Source of the DNA: Avidehalobacter sp964569265
GTDB lineage: Bacteria; Bacillota; Dehalobacteriia; UBA4068; UBA4997
Length of the DNA stretch: 14,210 bases
Assembly: GCA_964569265.1 (NCBI GenBank)
Contig: CAZMTO010000034.1
Location: forward strand, 1 to 14,210
Direction: 5' to 3'
How positions within the stretch are numbered: position 1 is the first letter of the stretch; the number at the start of each line of letters is the position of its first letter. The notes beneath the pieces are model-generated. The model saw nothing but the letters and a program-made list of their open reading frames with translations. It was not told where the DNA came from and ran no database searches. Positions 6,849 to 12,397 of the stretch are shown piece by piece. The position numbers and the translations under genes were made by a program.

Positions 6849-7688
6849 TTATTCTGCGGTAGCTGCATAAAATTCATCCAACAGGGCCTGCTGCAAACGC
6901 CCAATCAGCTCCGGCTGCTTGCCGCCCACCGGCTTGCCGTCAACAGTGTCCGCCAACATACAAAGCTGGCTGCTGCTGGTAACAATAACTTCTTCGGCGT
7001 TCATCAGCTCGTCAACCGTGTAGGGGGTTTCGTTAACCGCAATACCCAGCTTTTTGCACATAGCAATCAGGTGAGCGCGCGCAATACCCGGCAAAATCAG
7101 GTTGTCAGCCGGTGCAGTTTTCAAAATGCCGTCCTGAACAATATGTACGTTGCTGTGCGCACATTCGGTAACACGGTCGCCGCGATGGAACACGGTTTCA
7201 TCATTGCCGGCCGATTCAGCACGCTCTGCCGCCATAACACTGGGGATCAAATTTAAGGTTTTAATGTTGCAGTGGAAGAATCTCGTATCCTCCGCCGTAA
7301 CCAGTTTAAGCTTTCTGTCCATATCCTTCAGCTCGGCCGGCTTCAGCATTATCCACATATTGCCGGGGCCTTCGGTAAATTTGTGGTTACGCATACCGGT
7401 GCCGCGGGTAACCTGCCAATATACAAACATATTGCCGCTGTCCATCTTGTTCAGCATCTCATAAAGCAGTGCCTTAACTTCGTCCTTAGTATGCGGAATC
7501 TGAATTTTAAGCAAAGCCGCACTGTTAAAAAACCGGTCAATATGCTCATCTATAGCAAAAATTTTGTAATTTCTGGCCAAAGTAGCGTCATAAACGCCAT
7601 CACCGAAATAACATACCCTGTCGTTCATAGGTATCATCATCTTATCAACTTCGTCAAATTTACCGTTGTAATAACCTAAAGTCTTCAT
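6849..7688 (-). CDS. dat: D-amino-acid aminotransferase (class IV PLP enzyme)
   Basis: This PLP enzyme moves amino groups between D-amino acids and 2-oxo acids, typically D-alanine plus 2-oxoglutarate giving pyruvate plus D-glutamate. The 279 residues include the class IV motif FGDGVYDAT (28-36), DEHIDRFFNSA (47-57), the PLP-binding lysine in NIKTLNLIP (K143), the conserved glutamate in DRVTEC (E175) and the C-terminal VTSSSQ. RGTGMRNH (R100, H102) matches the Arg-x-His pair that binds the substrate carboxylate in the Bacillus D-amino-acid aminotransferase, which favours this over IlvE or aminodeoxychorismate lyase. The ATG at 7688 follows AGGAG at 9-nt spacing. It heads the pxp gene run, and its leader carries a promoter and a terminator-like hairpin. 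The specific substrate is inferred. Confidence 0.92.
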   Translation of the reverse strand: MKTLGYYNGKFDEVDKMMIPMNDRVCYFGDGVYDATLARNYKIFAIDEHIDRFFNSAALLKIQIPHTKDEVKALLYEMLNKMDSGNMFVYWQVTRGTGMRNHKFTEGPGNMWIMLKPAELKDMDRKLKLVTAEDTRFFHCNIKTLNLIPSVMAAERAESAGNDETVFHRGDRVTECAHSNVHIVQDGILKTAPADNLILPGIARAHLIAMCKKLGIAVNETPYTVDELMNAEEVIVTSSSQLCMLADTVDGKPVGGKQPELIGRLQQALLDEFYAATAE

Positions 7689-7728
7689 ACTTGCACACTC
7701 CTAAATTATTTTTTTAGCCCCTTAAAAT

Positions 7729-7778
7729 AAAAAACAGCATAAGAAACACGCCCTACAGACGCCATTGTCCCTTATGCT
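7729..7778 (-). terminator. Terminator-like hairpin in the dat leader (candidate attenuator)
   Basis: On the minus strand, 7766-7778 pairs with 7736-7748 as a 13-bp stem with two G-U pairs. The loop holds a smaller CGTC/GGCG stem, and the distal side is followed by a U run (plus-strand A run 7729-7734). It lies after the dat promoter and before the dat ATG, so transcription must pass it. It could be a regulated attenuator or simply a leaky terminator. I see no match to a riboswitch or T-box consensus. Confidence 0.7.
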
Positions 7779-7787
7779 TTAATTTTT

Positions 7788-7799
7788 CAGGTCTACCTG
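7788..7799. promoter_or_regulatory. Palindrome at the predicted transcription start of dat
   Basis: CAGGTAGACCTG (minus strand) is a near-perfect palindrome centred about 6 nt after the predicted start site. It may be an operator or a short 5' hairpin in the leader RNA. Confidence 0.45.
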
Positions 7800-7805
7800 T
7801 TCACT

Positions 7806-7834
7806 ATTTTACTCGCCATAACACGATTTGTCAA
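7806..7834 (-). promoter_or_regulatory. Sigma-A-type promoter of dat-pxpBC
   Basis: The minus strand reads TTGACA (7834-7829), a 17-nt spacer, then TAAAAT (7811-7806). The start site should fall near 7799, giving a leader of about 110 nt before the dat ATG. This would let dat and the pxp genes be expressed independently of lrp. Confidence 0.85.
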
Positions 7835-7836
7835 CA

Positions 7837-7855
7837 TTTAGGCAAATTGCCTTAA
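7837..7855. promoter_or_regulatory. Inverted repeat immediately upstream of the dat -35 box
   Basis: TTTAGGCAA-A-TTGCCTTAA has 9-nt arms with one mismatch, centred on 7846, and ends 3 nt from the -35 hexamer. Its position suits an operator, and the neighbouring Lrp/AsnC protein is the obvious candidate ligand. Binding is inferred only from position and symmetry. Confidence 0.55.
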
Positions 7856-7889
7856 TATTTTCTGTCATACAGCAGTTTGCCGCTAAAAT

Positions 7890-8342
7890 TTAGTCCTCTT
7901 GGGGTGTCACTTCGTAAATATTCTTTACTTCCTTTAGCACATAATGCGTTATCGTCGCCGATACACCCGGTATCTCCTTAACATAACGGTGCTGCTCCTC
8001 TAATTCGTCCGACGATCTACAGCAAATTTTCAGGTTAAAATCAAAATCGCCGGTCAAATAATAACAGTCCACAATGTTGTCGTTGGCCAAAACCGCCTCC
8101 ACAAACTGGTCATAAAACCGCGGATGCTCCAACCGCACCTCCATAACCGCCAAAACGTCGTACCCCAGCTTGCGAGAATCCAGCAGCACCGTGTATTTTT
8201 TCACAATGCCCATTTCCTCCAGCTTGTGTATTCTGTCCAGCACCGCCGAAACCGAAAGATGTATCTGCTTGCTTATATTCGACGCCGTATCGCGGCCATT
8301 TTCCTGCAAGGCATTTAGTATCACGTAATCTATATTGTCCAT
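7890..8342 (-). CDS. Lrp/AsnC family transcriptional regulator
   Basis: This is a 150-residue DNA-binding regulator of the feast/famine family. The N-terminal winged helix-turn-helix covers about 1-60 (MDNIDYVILNALQENGR, NISKQIHLSVSAVLDRIHKLEEMGIVKKYTVLLD). The C-terminal RAM ligand-binding/oligomerisation domain covers about 65-140, with the usual VDCYYLTGDFDFNLKI core. Length is normal. The ATG at 8342 has GAGGAG about 9 nt upstream. It is separated from dat by 201 nt that hold the dat promoter, an inverted repeat and a leader hairpin, so local control of dat-pxp in response to an amino acid is likely. Ligand and sign of regulation cannot be read from the sequence. Confidence 0.95.
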   Translation of the reverse strand: MDNIDYVILNALQENGRDTASNISKQIHLSVSAVLDRIHKLEEMGIVKKYTVLLDSRKLGYDVLAVMEVRLEHPRFYDQFVEAVLANDNIVDCYYLTGDFDFNLKICCRSSDELEEQHRYVKEIPGVSATITHYVLKEVKNIYEVTPQED

Positions 8343-8436
8343 TTGTTTGCACTCCTCTCTGCTGATTTTTTGTTCTCTTACACTTATTTTACCACAAATT
8401 TTAGCTTTTTGCTATTCTTTTTTTCGCATTTTACCC

Positions 8437-8470
8437 AAAAAATTAGACAAACCCTCAACTTTGTCTAATT
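8437..8470 (-). terminator. Perfect inverted repeat with U tract upstream of lrp
   Basis: AATTAGACAAA (8441-8451) and TTTGTCTAATT (8460-8470) form an exact 11-bp inverted repeat with an 8-nt loop. On the minus strand it runs into six U residues (8442-8437). It could terminate readthrough from the right, attenuate lrp, or serve as an operator for autoregulation. The perfect symmetry with AT-rich ends leaves all three open. Confidence 0.6.
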
Positions 8471-8504
8471 ATGCCCTTTTTTAGGCTTTCAGCCAAAACA
8501 ACTG

Positions 8505-8530
8505 CGCCGCCGCCTTTGGCAGCGCTCACC
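8505..8530 (-). repeat. Truncated dispersed element, copy C
   Basis: The minus strand reads GGTGAGCGCTGCCAAAGG, nearly identical to the first 18 nt of the elements at 4925-5041 and 12284-12397 and in the same reading frame (VSAAK). Similarity stops after about 25 nt. It is either a remnant or a chance match to the most conserved end. Confidence 0.45.
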
Positions 8531-8536
8531 GCCATA

Positions 8537-8566
8537 TTGCCTTGGCCGCAGCTCCTGTGCTATAAT
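8537..8566 (+). promoter_or_regulatory. Extended -10 promoter of the small membrane protein gene
   Basis: TTGCCT (8537-8542), an 18-nt spacer, then TATAAT (8561-8566) preceded by TGC, an extended -10. It is correctly placed for the gene at 8605. Confidence 0.82.
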
Positions 8567-8604
8567 AGCAACATAGCAATGCTTCACCGGAGGTTATAAC
8601 GCCT

Positions 8605-8850
8605 ATGATAATCTTAGCCGCAATGTTGATTTTTCCGTTGCAACTGCTGCTCTCCATTAAAATAAAAAGCCGGCTGCTGCGCTTGCTGCCGTCCCTTATT
8701 TGTGCCGCGCTGGCCATATTTATGCTGTTCAAGGCCGCCACCGCCACCGAATGGGATGCCCTGTTTTACGTATGTTTTGCCGTATATGCCCTGTTTCTGC
8801 TGCTTATTTGCGGTATAGCCCAGCTTATCTGCTACCTGCTAAAGCCGTAA
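8605..8850 (+). CDS. Small membrane protein of unknown function
   Basis: This 81-residue protein is mostly hydrophobic. One segment covers about 1-17 (MIILAAMLIFPLQLLLS), then a short basic stretch KIKSRLLR, then about 27-43 (LPSLICAALAIFMLFKA), a short acidic turn TEWDA, and a last segment about 52-78 (ALFYVCFAVYALFLLLICGIAQLICYLL). That suggests three membrane helices with a positively charged cytoplasmic loop. The ATG at 8605 follows GGAGG at a longer than usual 11-nt spacing. A strong promoter and terminator make it monocistronic and expressed, so it is probably a real gene despite its size. I do not recognise the family. It is the only plus-strand gene in the window. Confidence 0.8.
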   Translation: MIILAAMLIFPLQLLLSIKIKSRLLRLLPSLICAALAIFMLFKAATATEWDALFYVCFAVYALFLLLICGIAQLICYLLKP

Positions 8851-8859
8851 CACATAGCA

Positions 8860-8897
8860 ATGCCCCTGCGGCGCCCGTCCGCAAGGGCATTTTTTTA
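8860..8897 (+). terminator. Intrinsic terminator of the small membrane protein gene
   Basis: ATGCCCCTGCGG (8860-8871) pairs with CCGCAAGGGCAT (8879-8890) with one mismatch and a 7-nt loop, followed by seven T residues (8890-8896). It overlaps the last codons of the convergent gene at 8895-9545. Confidence 0.88.
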
Positions 8898-9545
8898 ATT
8901 CATCGCCACCAACTTGTAGCCTTCCGTTTCCACAATAAAATCACATTCCATATTTAAACCCAGCAGTGCCGCCATATCGTCCAGCCTGTCCTCTGCAAAA
9001 ACGTAATCATCGGCCTGCCATATGCGGCGCAACTGCACCGGGTCGCCGCCGATTTCCTGCAAACGCTCCGGGTATGCGCAACGGTACACTTCCCTATCAT
9101 ATTCCTCATATTCAGCAAAATTTGGCTTAATATAGTCCTCATATATGCCATTTGCTTCATCACAAAAGCTCACAAACAGCGCATCACTGTCCATAACAGC
9201 AAACGCCAGCACGGCCGCGCCAAATTCCCGGCTTATTAAACGTAAATCCGCACTGCTGACAACGTTGCCGTCGCACAGACTTTCTATAAACAGCGGCAGC
9301 CAGCTCGTCTCATCAGACCACGCCAGCGCCGTTTTGGGTGCCTGCCCGGCACCGCCCATTATCCTTTCCATCGCGCTTCTTTCGGCAGCAGCCTGCGCCA
9401 ACTGCTCCTCGCCCATAATCCCGCGCAGCATCTGCCAAAACCCGTCTACCTTTTGCTGCTCCTTTTGATTAAATTTCGCCAAAATACGCGGCAAATCCGC
9501 CAATTTTAAATCTTTATTTTCCACAAATATCCAAGTTCCCGCCAT
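8895..9545 (-). CDS. Hypothetical protein, 216 residues
   Basis: I do not recognise this family. The product is soluble and acidic, with no signal peptide or membrane segment. The N-terminus MAGTWIFVENKDLKLADLP is followed by a charged, probably helical segment (about 20-70, FNQKEQQKVDGFWQMLRG and AQAAAERSAMERI) and a mixed C-terminal domain with DNVVSS-type turns and an acid-rich stretch (YEDYIKPNFAEYEEYDREVY). The ATG at 9545 is set by AGGAGG 8 nt upstream. The upstream in-frame GTG at 9554 lies inside that ribosome-binding site and is rejected. It is followed by no terminator of its own, other than the opposite-strand hairpin, and may be transcribed by readthrough from rpsI or from an unseen promoter. 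Confidence 0.78.
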   Translation of the reverse strand: MAGTWIFVENKDLKLADLPRILAKFNQKEQQKVDGFWQMLRGIMGEEQLAQAAAERSAMERIMGGAGQAPKTALAWSDETSWLPLFIESLCDGNVVSSADLRLISREFGAAVLAFAVMDSDALFVSFCDEANGIYEDYIKPNFAEYEEYDREVYRCAYPERLQEIGGDPVQLRRIWQADDYVFAEDRLDDMAALLGLNMECDFIVETEGYKLVAMN

Positions 9546-9598
9546 AATCAGCACCTCCTGTTTCGCCTATTATAGCACAGCCCGTCCACGTCTGCAAC

Positions 9599-9630
9599 AA
9601 AAAAACCCACCCGAAAATTCGAGTGGGTTT
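9599..9630 (-). terminator. Terminator of the rplM-rpsI operon
   Basis: AAACCCAC (9603-9610) pairs with GTGGGTTT (9623-9630), extended by CGAA/TTCG across a position that is G-U in minus-strand RNA. A U run (plus-strand A run 9599-9605) follows. It lies about 30 bp after the rpsI stop. Confidence 0.9.
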
Positions 9631-9660
9631 TCCAATATCCAAAAGTATTGCAATGTCGCC

Positions 9661-10053
9661 TTAGCGCTTGCTGAACTGGCTGGCCTTGCGGGCCTTCTTC
9701 AAGCCGTACTTTCTTCTTTCCTTCATTCTGGGGTCGCGGGTCAAAAAGCCTGCCTGCTTCAATGCAGGGCGCAGGTTTTCATCAAACTCGCACAATGCCT
9801 TGGCAATACCATGACGCAATGCACCTGCCTGACCGGTGGTGCCGCCGCCTTTAACGGTAGCCATAACATCAAATTTAGCAGTGTTGTTAGTCAGCTCCAT
9901 GGGCTGCTGAACGATCATTTCCAGCGTTTTTTTGCCAAAATATTCGCTCAATTCACGTTTATTAACAGTAACAGTGCCGTTGCCGGGCATAATCCATACG
10001 CGGGCAATAGCGTTCTTTCTGCGGCCTGTACCATAAAATCTGTTGTCTGCCAT
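9661..10053 (-). CDS. rpsI: 30S ribosomal protein S9
   Basis: This 130-residue S9 has the standard features: FYGTGRRKNAIARVW near the N-terminus, GGGTTGQAGALRHGIAKAL in the middle, and the conserved basic tail KERRKYGLKKARKASQFSKR, whose terminal SKR reaches the ribosomal P site. The ATG at 10053 (MADNRFYG) has AAGGAG 9 nt upstream. Upstream in-frame sequence is non-homologous and overlaps rplM. It begins 19 nt after rplM, the usual operon pair. Confidence 0.98.
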   Translation of the reverse strand: MADNRFYGTGRRKNAIARVWIMPGNGTVTVNKRELSEYFGKKTLEMIVQQPMELTNNTAKFDVMATVKGGGTTGQAGALRHGIAKALCEFDENLRPALKQAGFLTRDPRMKERRKYGLKKARKASQFSKR

Positions 10054-10072
10054 TGTCGGTTGCTCCTTTCTC

Positions 10073-10501
10073 TTAGAAATTCCAATTTTCCGGCTTCTGT
10101 GCCTGATGCAAATGCTCTGCACCGGCATAAACCTTCATCTTCTTAATCATCTTGCGGCCAAGACGATTCTTCGGGAGCATACCGCGAACAGCGGCTTCTA
10201 CAGCACGCTCAGGCTTTTCAGCCATCAGGTTGCGGTAAGAAATTTCCTTCAAGCCACCCGGATAACCGGAGTGCTTATACATAATCTTCTGATCCAGCTT
10301 TTTGCCGGTCAAAATAGCTTTATCAGCATTGATAACAATAACAAAAACGCCAGTGTCTACGTGGGGCGTATAGGTGGGCTTGTGCTTACCCTTCAACAGA
10401 CGTGCTGCCTCGGTAGCCAAACGACCCAAAGGCTTGTTGGTAGCATCCAAAACATACCATTTGCGCTCGATCTGCTGCGCCTTTGCCATATAAGTACGCA
10501 T
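10073..10501 (-). CDS. rplM: 50S ribosomal protein L13
   Basis: This 142-residue L13, an early large-subunit assembly protein, begins MRTYMAKAQQIERKWYVLDA. It has GRLATEAARLLKGKHKP (about 27-43), IVINADKAILTGKKLDQK, YRHSG-like YKHSGYPGG and MLPKNRLGRKM. The start at 10501 follows GAGGAGG with 9-nt spacing. A second ATG four codons in (10489) is less well placed. A consensus promoter and a structured leader lie upstream, and rpsI follows. Confidence 0.98.
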   Translation of the reverse strand: MRTYMAKAQQIERKWYVLDATNKPLGRLATEAARLLKGKHKPTYTPHVDTGVFVIVINADKAILTGKKLDQKIMYKHSGYPGGLKEISYRNLMAEKPERAVEAAVRGMLPKNRLGRKMIKKMKVYAGAEHLHQAQKPENWNF

Positions 10502-10553
10502 AGCGTAATTCCTCCTCAAAACTTTCCAAAAAAAGCTACTTAAAAATTTACAC

Positions 10554-10583
10554 AACAATGCTAACGGGGCTGAAAGCACTGTT
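10554..10583 (-). promoter_or_regulatory. Hairpin in the rplM 5' leader (possible L13 autoregulatory site)
   Basis: In the minus-strand leader RNA, AACAGUGCU (10583-10575) pairs with AGCAUUGUU (10562-10554) as a 9-bp stem with one G-U pair and a 12-nt loop. It begins a few nucleotides after the predicted start site. L13 operons of Bacillota often have an autoregulatory leader. The position fits, but I could not match a consensus. Confidence 0.45.
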
Positions 10584-10591
10584 ACCCTAAA

Positions 10592-10620
10592 ATTATATAT
10601 ATTTCAACGCCGCTTGTCAA
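10592..10620 (-). promoter_or_regulatory. Consensus promoter of rplM-rpsI
   Basis: TTGACA (10620-10615), a 17-nt spacer and TATAAT (10597-10592) match the sigma-A consensus at all 12 positions. The start is predicted near 10585, giving an about 84-nt leader. The promoter begins 18 bp after the truA stop with no terminator between, so truA readthrough may add to expression. Confidence 0.93.
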
Positions 10621-10637
10621 GGGTTTTCTGCCTATTT

Positions 10638-11414
10638 TTACAAATAATTAAGCTCCCATAAATACAGCCCGCAGGCAGGTGCAGCGGGGGCCGGCGGCTG
10701 TTCCTGCGGGGTTGTCAGGCAGGCCGCAAAATCGGCCGGGCTAAGCTTGCCCTGCCCCACCTTTACCAGCGCACCCACCATCAGCCGCACCATTTTGTAG
10801 ATAAACCCGTTGCCCACAAACCGCAGCATATATACATCGCCCTGCACCGCCCGCTTATACAGCACCTCCGGCACCTCACACGGCGCCGCGGCTTTAAGCT
10901 CTGCCGCATAAAGCGTGCGCACATAGCTTTTTACCACCGAACTTTTGGCGCAAAAGCTCCTGAAATTATGCTCACCTACCAACTGCTGCACTGCCGCCTG
11001 TGCTTCGTCCATATGGCTAAACTGCGGGCCAAACCACGCATAACGCAAAATCGCCGGGTCTCGCGCCTCGCCCGGCACTATAAAATAGCGGTATTCCTTG
11101 GTAGACGGCGAAAACCGTGCGTGAAAATCTGCGCCCGCTGCTTCTGCTGCTGTCACCCTTATATCGCGCGGCAGCAAATTGTTCAGCGCATAAGCCAGCT
11201 TGTCCTGCGGCAAACGCAAATCAGCCTCAAAGCTGGCCACCTGACCAATACCATGTACACCGGCATCGGTACGCCCGGCCCCCTGCACCGATGTCACATA
11301 GCCCAGCCGCTTCAGCGCCCGCTTCAGCTCGCCCTGCACACTGCGCCCCTTGGGCTGCCGCTGCCACCCGACAAAATCCGTGCCATCATAGCTAACTGTT
11401 AATTTTACCCGCAT
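10638..11414 (-). CDS. truA: tRNA pseudouridine(38-40) synthase TruA
   Basis: TruA converts uridines 38-40 of the tRNA anticodon stem to pseudouridine. The 258 residues show VSYDGTDFVGWQRQP (7-21) and the catalytic motif GAGRTDAGVHG (45-55) with nucleophile D50. KEYRYFI, SFCAKSS and the C-terminal region FVGNGFIYKMVRLMVGAL complete the two-domain pattern. Length is typical. The ATG at 11414 follows GGGAG at about 6-nt spacing. It lies 29 nt after ecfT, as expected in this conserved Bacillota order. Confidence 0.97.
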   Translation of the reverse strand: MRVKLTVSYDGTDFVGWQRQPKGRSVQGELKRALKRLGYVTSVQGAGRTDAGVHGIGQVASFEADLRLPQDKLAYALNNLLPRDIRVTAAEAAGADFHARFSPSTKEYRYFIVPGEARDPAILRYAWFGPQFSHMDEAQAAVQQLVGEHNFRSFCAKSSVVKSYVRTLYAAELKAAAPCEVPEVLYKRAVQGDVYMLRFVGNGFIYKMVRLMVGALVKVGQGKLSPADFAACLTTPQEQPPAPAAPACGLYLWELNYL

Positions 11415-11443
11415 TTTTTACTCCCTTTCCAACGGTCTTGCCG

Positions 11444-12262
11444 CTAAATGCCAATTTCCACATATCTTGTTGCCCACAGCGCCACCAACAGCACCACACT
11501 GCCCAGCAAAACCAAAGTATCGCAGGTGCGCCACTTGGGCTCACGCAAGGTTACACGCCCCTCGCCGCCGGTATAAGCCCTGGCTTCCATCGCTATGGCC
11601 AAATCATCGGCACGTTTTAAGGCGTTATATAGCAGCGGCACCGCCACCGACACCATACCGCGCAAACGCTCAGTTACCGTACCGTCGGCCCAGCCACCGC
11701 CGCGGCTTTGCTGTGCCTTTACAATACGGCCAAATTCGTCCGTCAGCACCGGTATAAACCGCAGCGCAATGCTCATCATCATCGCAAATTCGTGCGCCGG
11801 CAGCCCCAACCGCTTAAACGGGCTTAGCAGGCGTTCCACACCGTCTGCCAAATCAAGCGGCGTTGTGGTGTAGCTAAGCAGCCCGGCAAACGCCACCAGC
11901 GCCACCAGCCGCAGCAGCAGCACCACACTGCGGTACACACCCTCGGCTGTTAGCTGCATTGGCCCCCACTGCCACAAAACATTGTCGCCCGCCACAAAAA
12001 ACATATTCAGCAGACAGCTAAACGCCAGCAAAACCAGCACGCCCCTAACCGCCCGCATCGCCTCGCCCAATGGTATGCGCGCCAGCGCCATAGCCGCAAA
12101 GCCTACTGCATACACCGGCACAAACACCCAAATTTTTTCTGCAAAAAATATACCGGTCAAAAACAGCATCATCGCCAGCACCTTGGCGCGCGCATCTAAC
12201 CTGTGTACCGGCGATTCCACCGGATAATATGCGCCCATACGCACGCCCTGCTTAAACGCCAT
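11444..12262 (-). CDS. ecfT: ECF transporter transmembrane subunit EcfT
   Basis: EcfT is the membrane scaffold that couples the two ATPases EcfA1 and EcfA2 to interchangeable substrate-binding S components for vitamins and metals. The 272 residues contain about five hydrophobic segments (about 27-38, 45-61, 74-91, 113-129 and 250-264). Two coupling-helix motifs are visible, SRG at 186-188 (AQQSRGG) and ARA at 227-229 (MEARAYTGG), the latter ending in alanine rather than the usual glycine. The ATG at 12262 has GGAGG 8 nt upstream. No S component is encoded nearby, consistent with a shared (group II) module. Confidence 0.94.
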   Translation of the reverse strand: MAFKQGVRMGAYYPVESPVHRLDARAKVLAMMLFLTGIFFAEKIWVFVPVYAVGFAAMALARIPLGEAMRAVRGVLVLLAFSCLLNMFFVAGDNVLWQWGPMQLTAEGVYRSVVLLLRLVALVAFAGLLSYTTTPLDLADGVERLLSPFKRLGLPAHEFAMMMSIALRFIPVLTDEFGRIVKAQQSRGGGWADGTVTERLRGMVSVAVPLLYNALKRADDLAIAMEARAYTGGEGRVTLREPKWRTCDTLVLLGSVVLLVALWATRYVEIGI

Positions 12263-12283
12263 TTTGTCAACCTCCGTTTTGCT

Positions 12284-12397
12284 TTATAATTTTCTGTCCC
12301 ACAAATTTGCCGCCGTCATCGGTCGGCGGCGCTCCCGCGCGCAAACCGCAGCACAACGCACCGGCTTTTCTCCGGCAACACCTTTGGCAGCACTCAC
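12284..12397 (-). repeat. Dispersed hairpin element, copy B
   Basis: This is the counterpart of the element at 4925-5041, aligned to it without gaps. Its GTG overlaps the ecfA2 stop (GTGA), and the frame runs 37 codons to a stop 22 nt before the ecfT start. It forms a 7-bp GC stem (12309-12315 with 12324-12330, loop 8 nt) at the place where copy A forms its own, different-sequence hairpin. The stem arms differ between copies while pairing is kept, which favours selection on structure. It separates ecfA2 and ecfT by 131 nt; these genes normally abut. Confidence 0.65.

Noticed and set aside
6849..7688. Branched-chain aminotransferase (IlvE) or aminodeoxychorismate lyase.
   Set aside because: The RGTGMRNH carboxylate-binding motif and overall pattern match D-amino-acid aminotransferase, and the neighbourhood concerns D-glutamate/5-oxoproline.
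7729..7799. The dat leader might be a known riboswitch or T-box.
   Set aside because: I could not find a T-box GGTGG-type bulge or the conserved cores of the riboswitch classes I know, so it is left as an unclassified hairpin leader.
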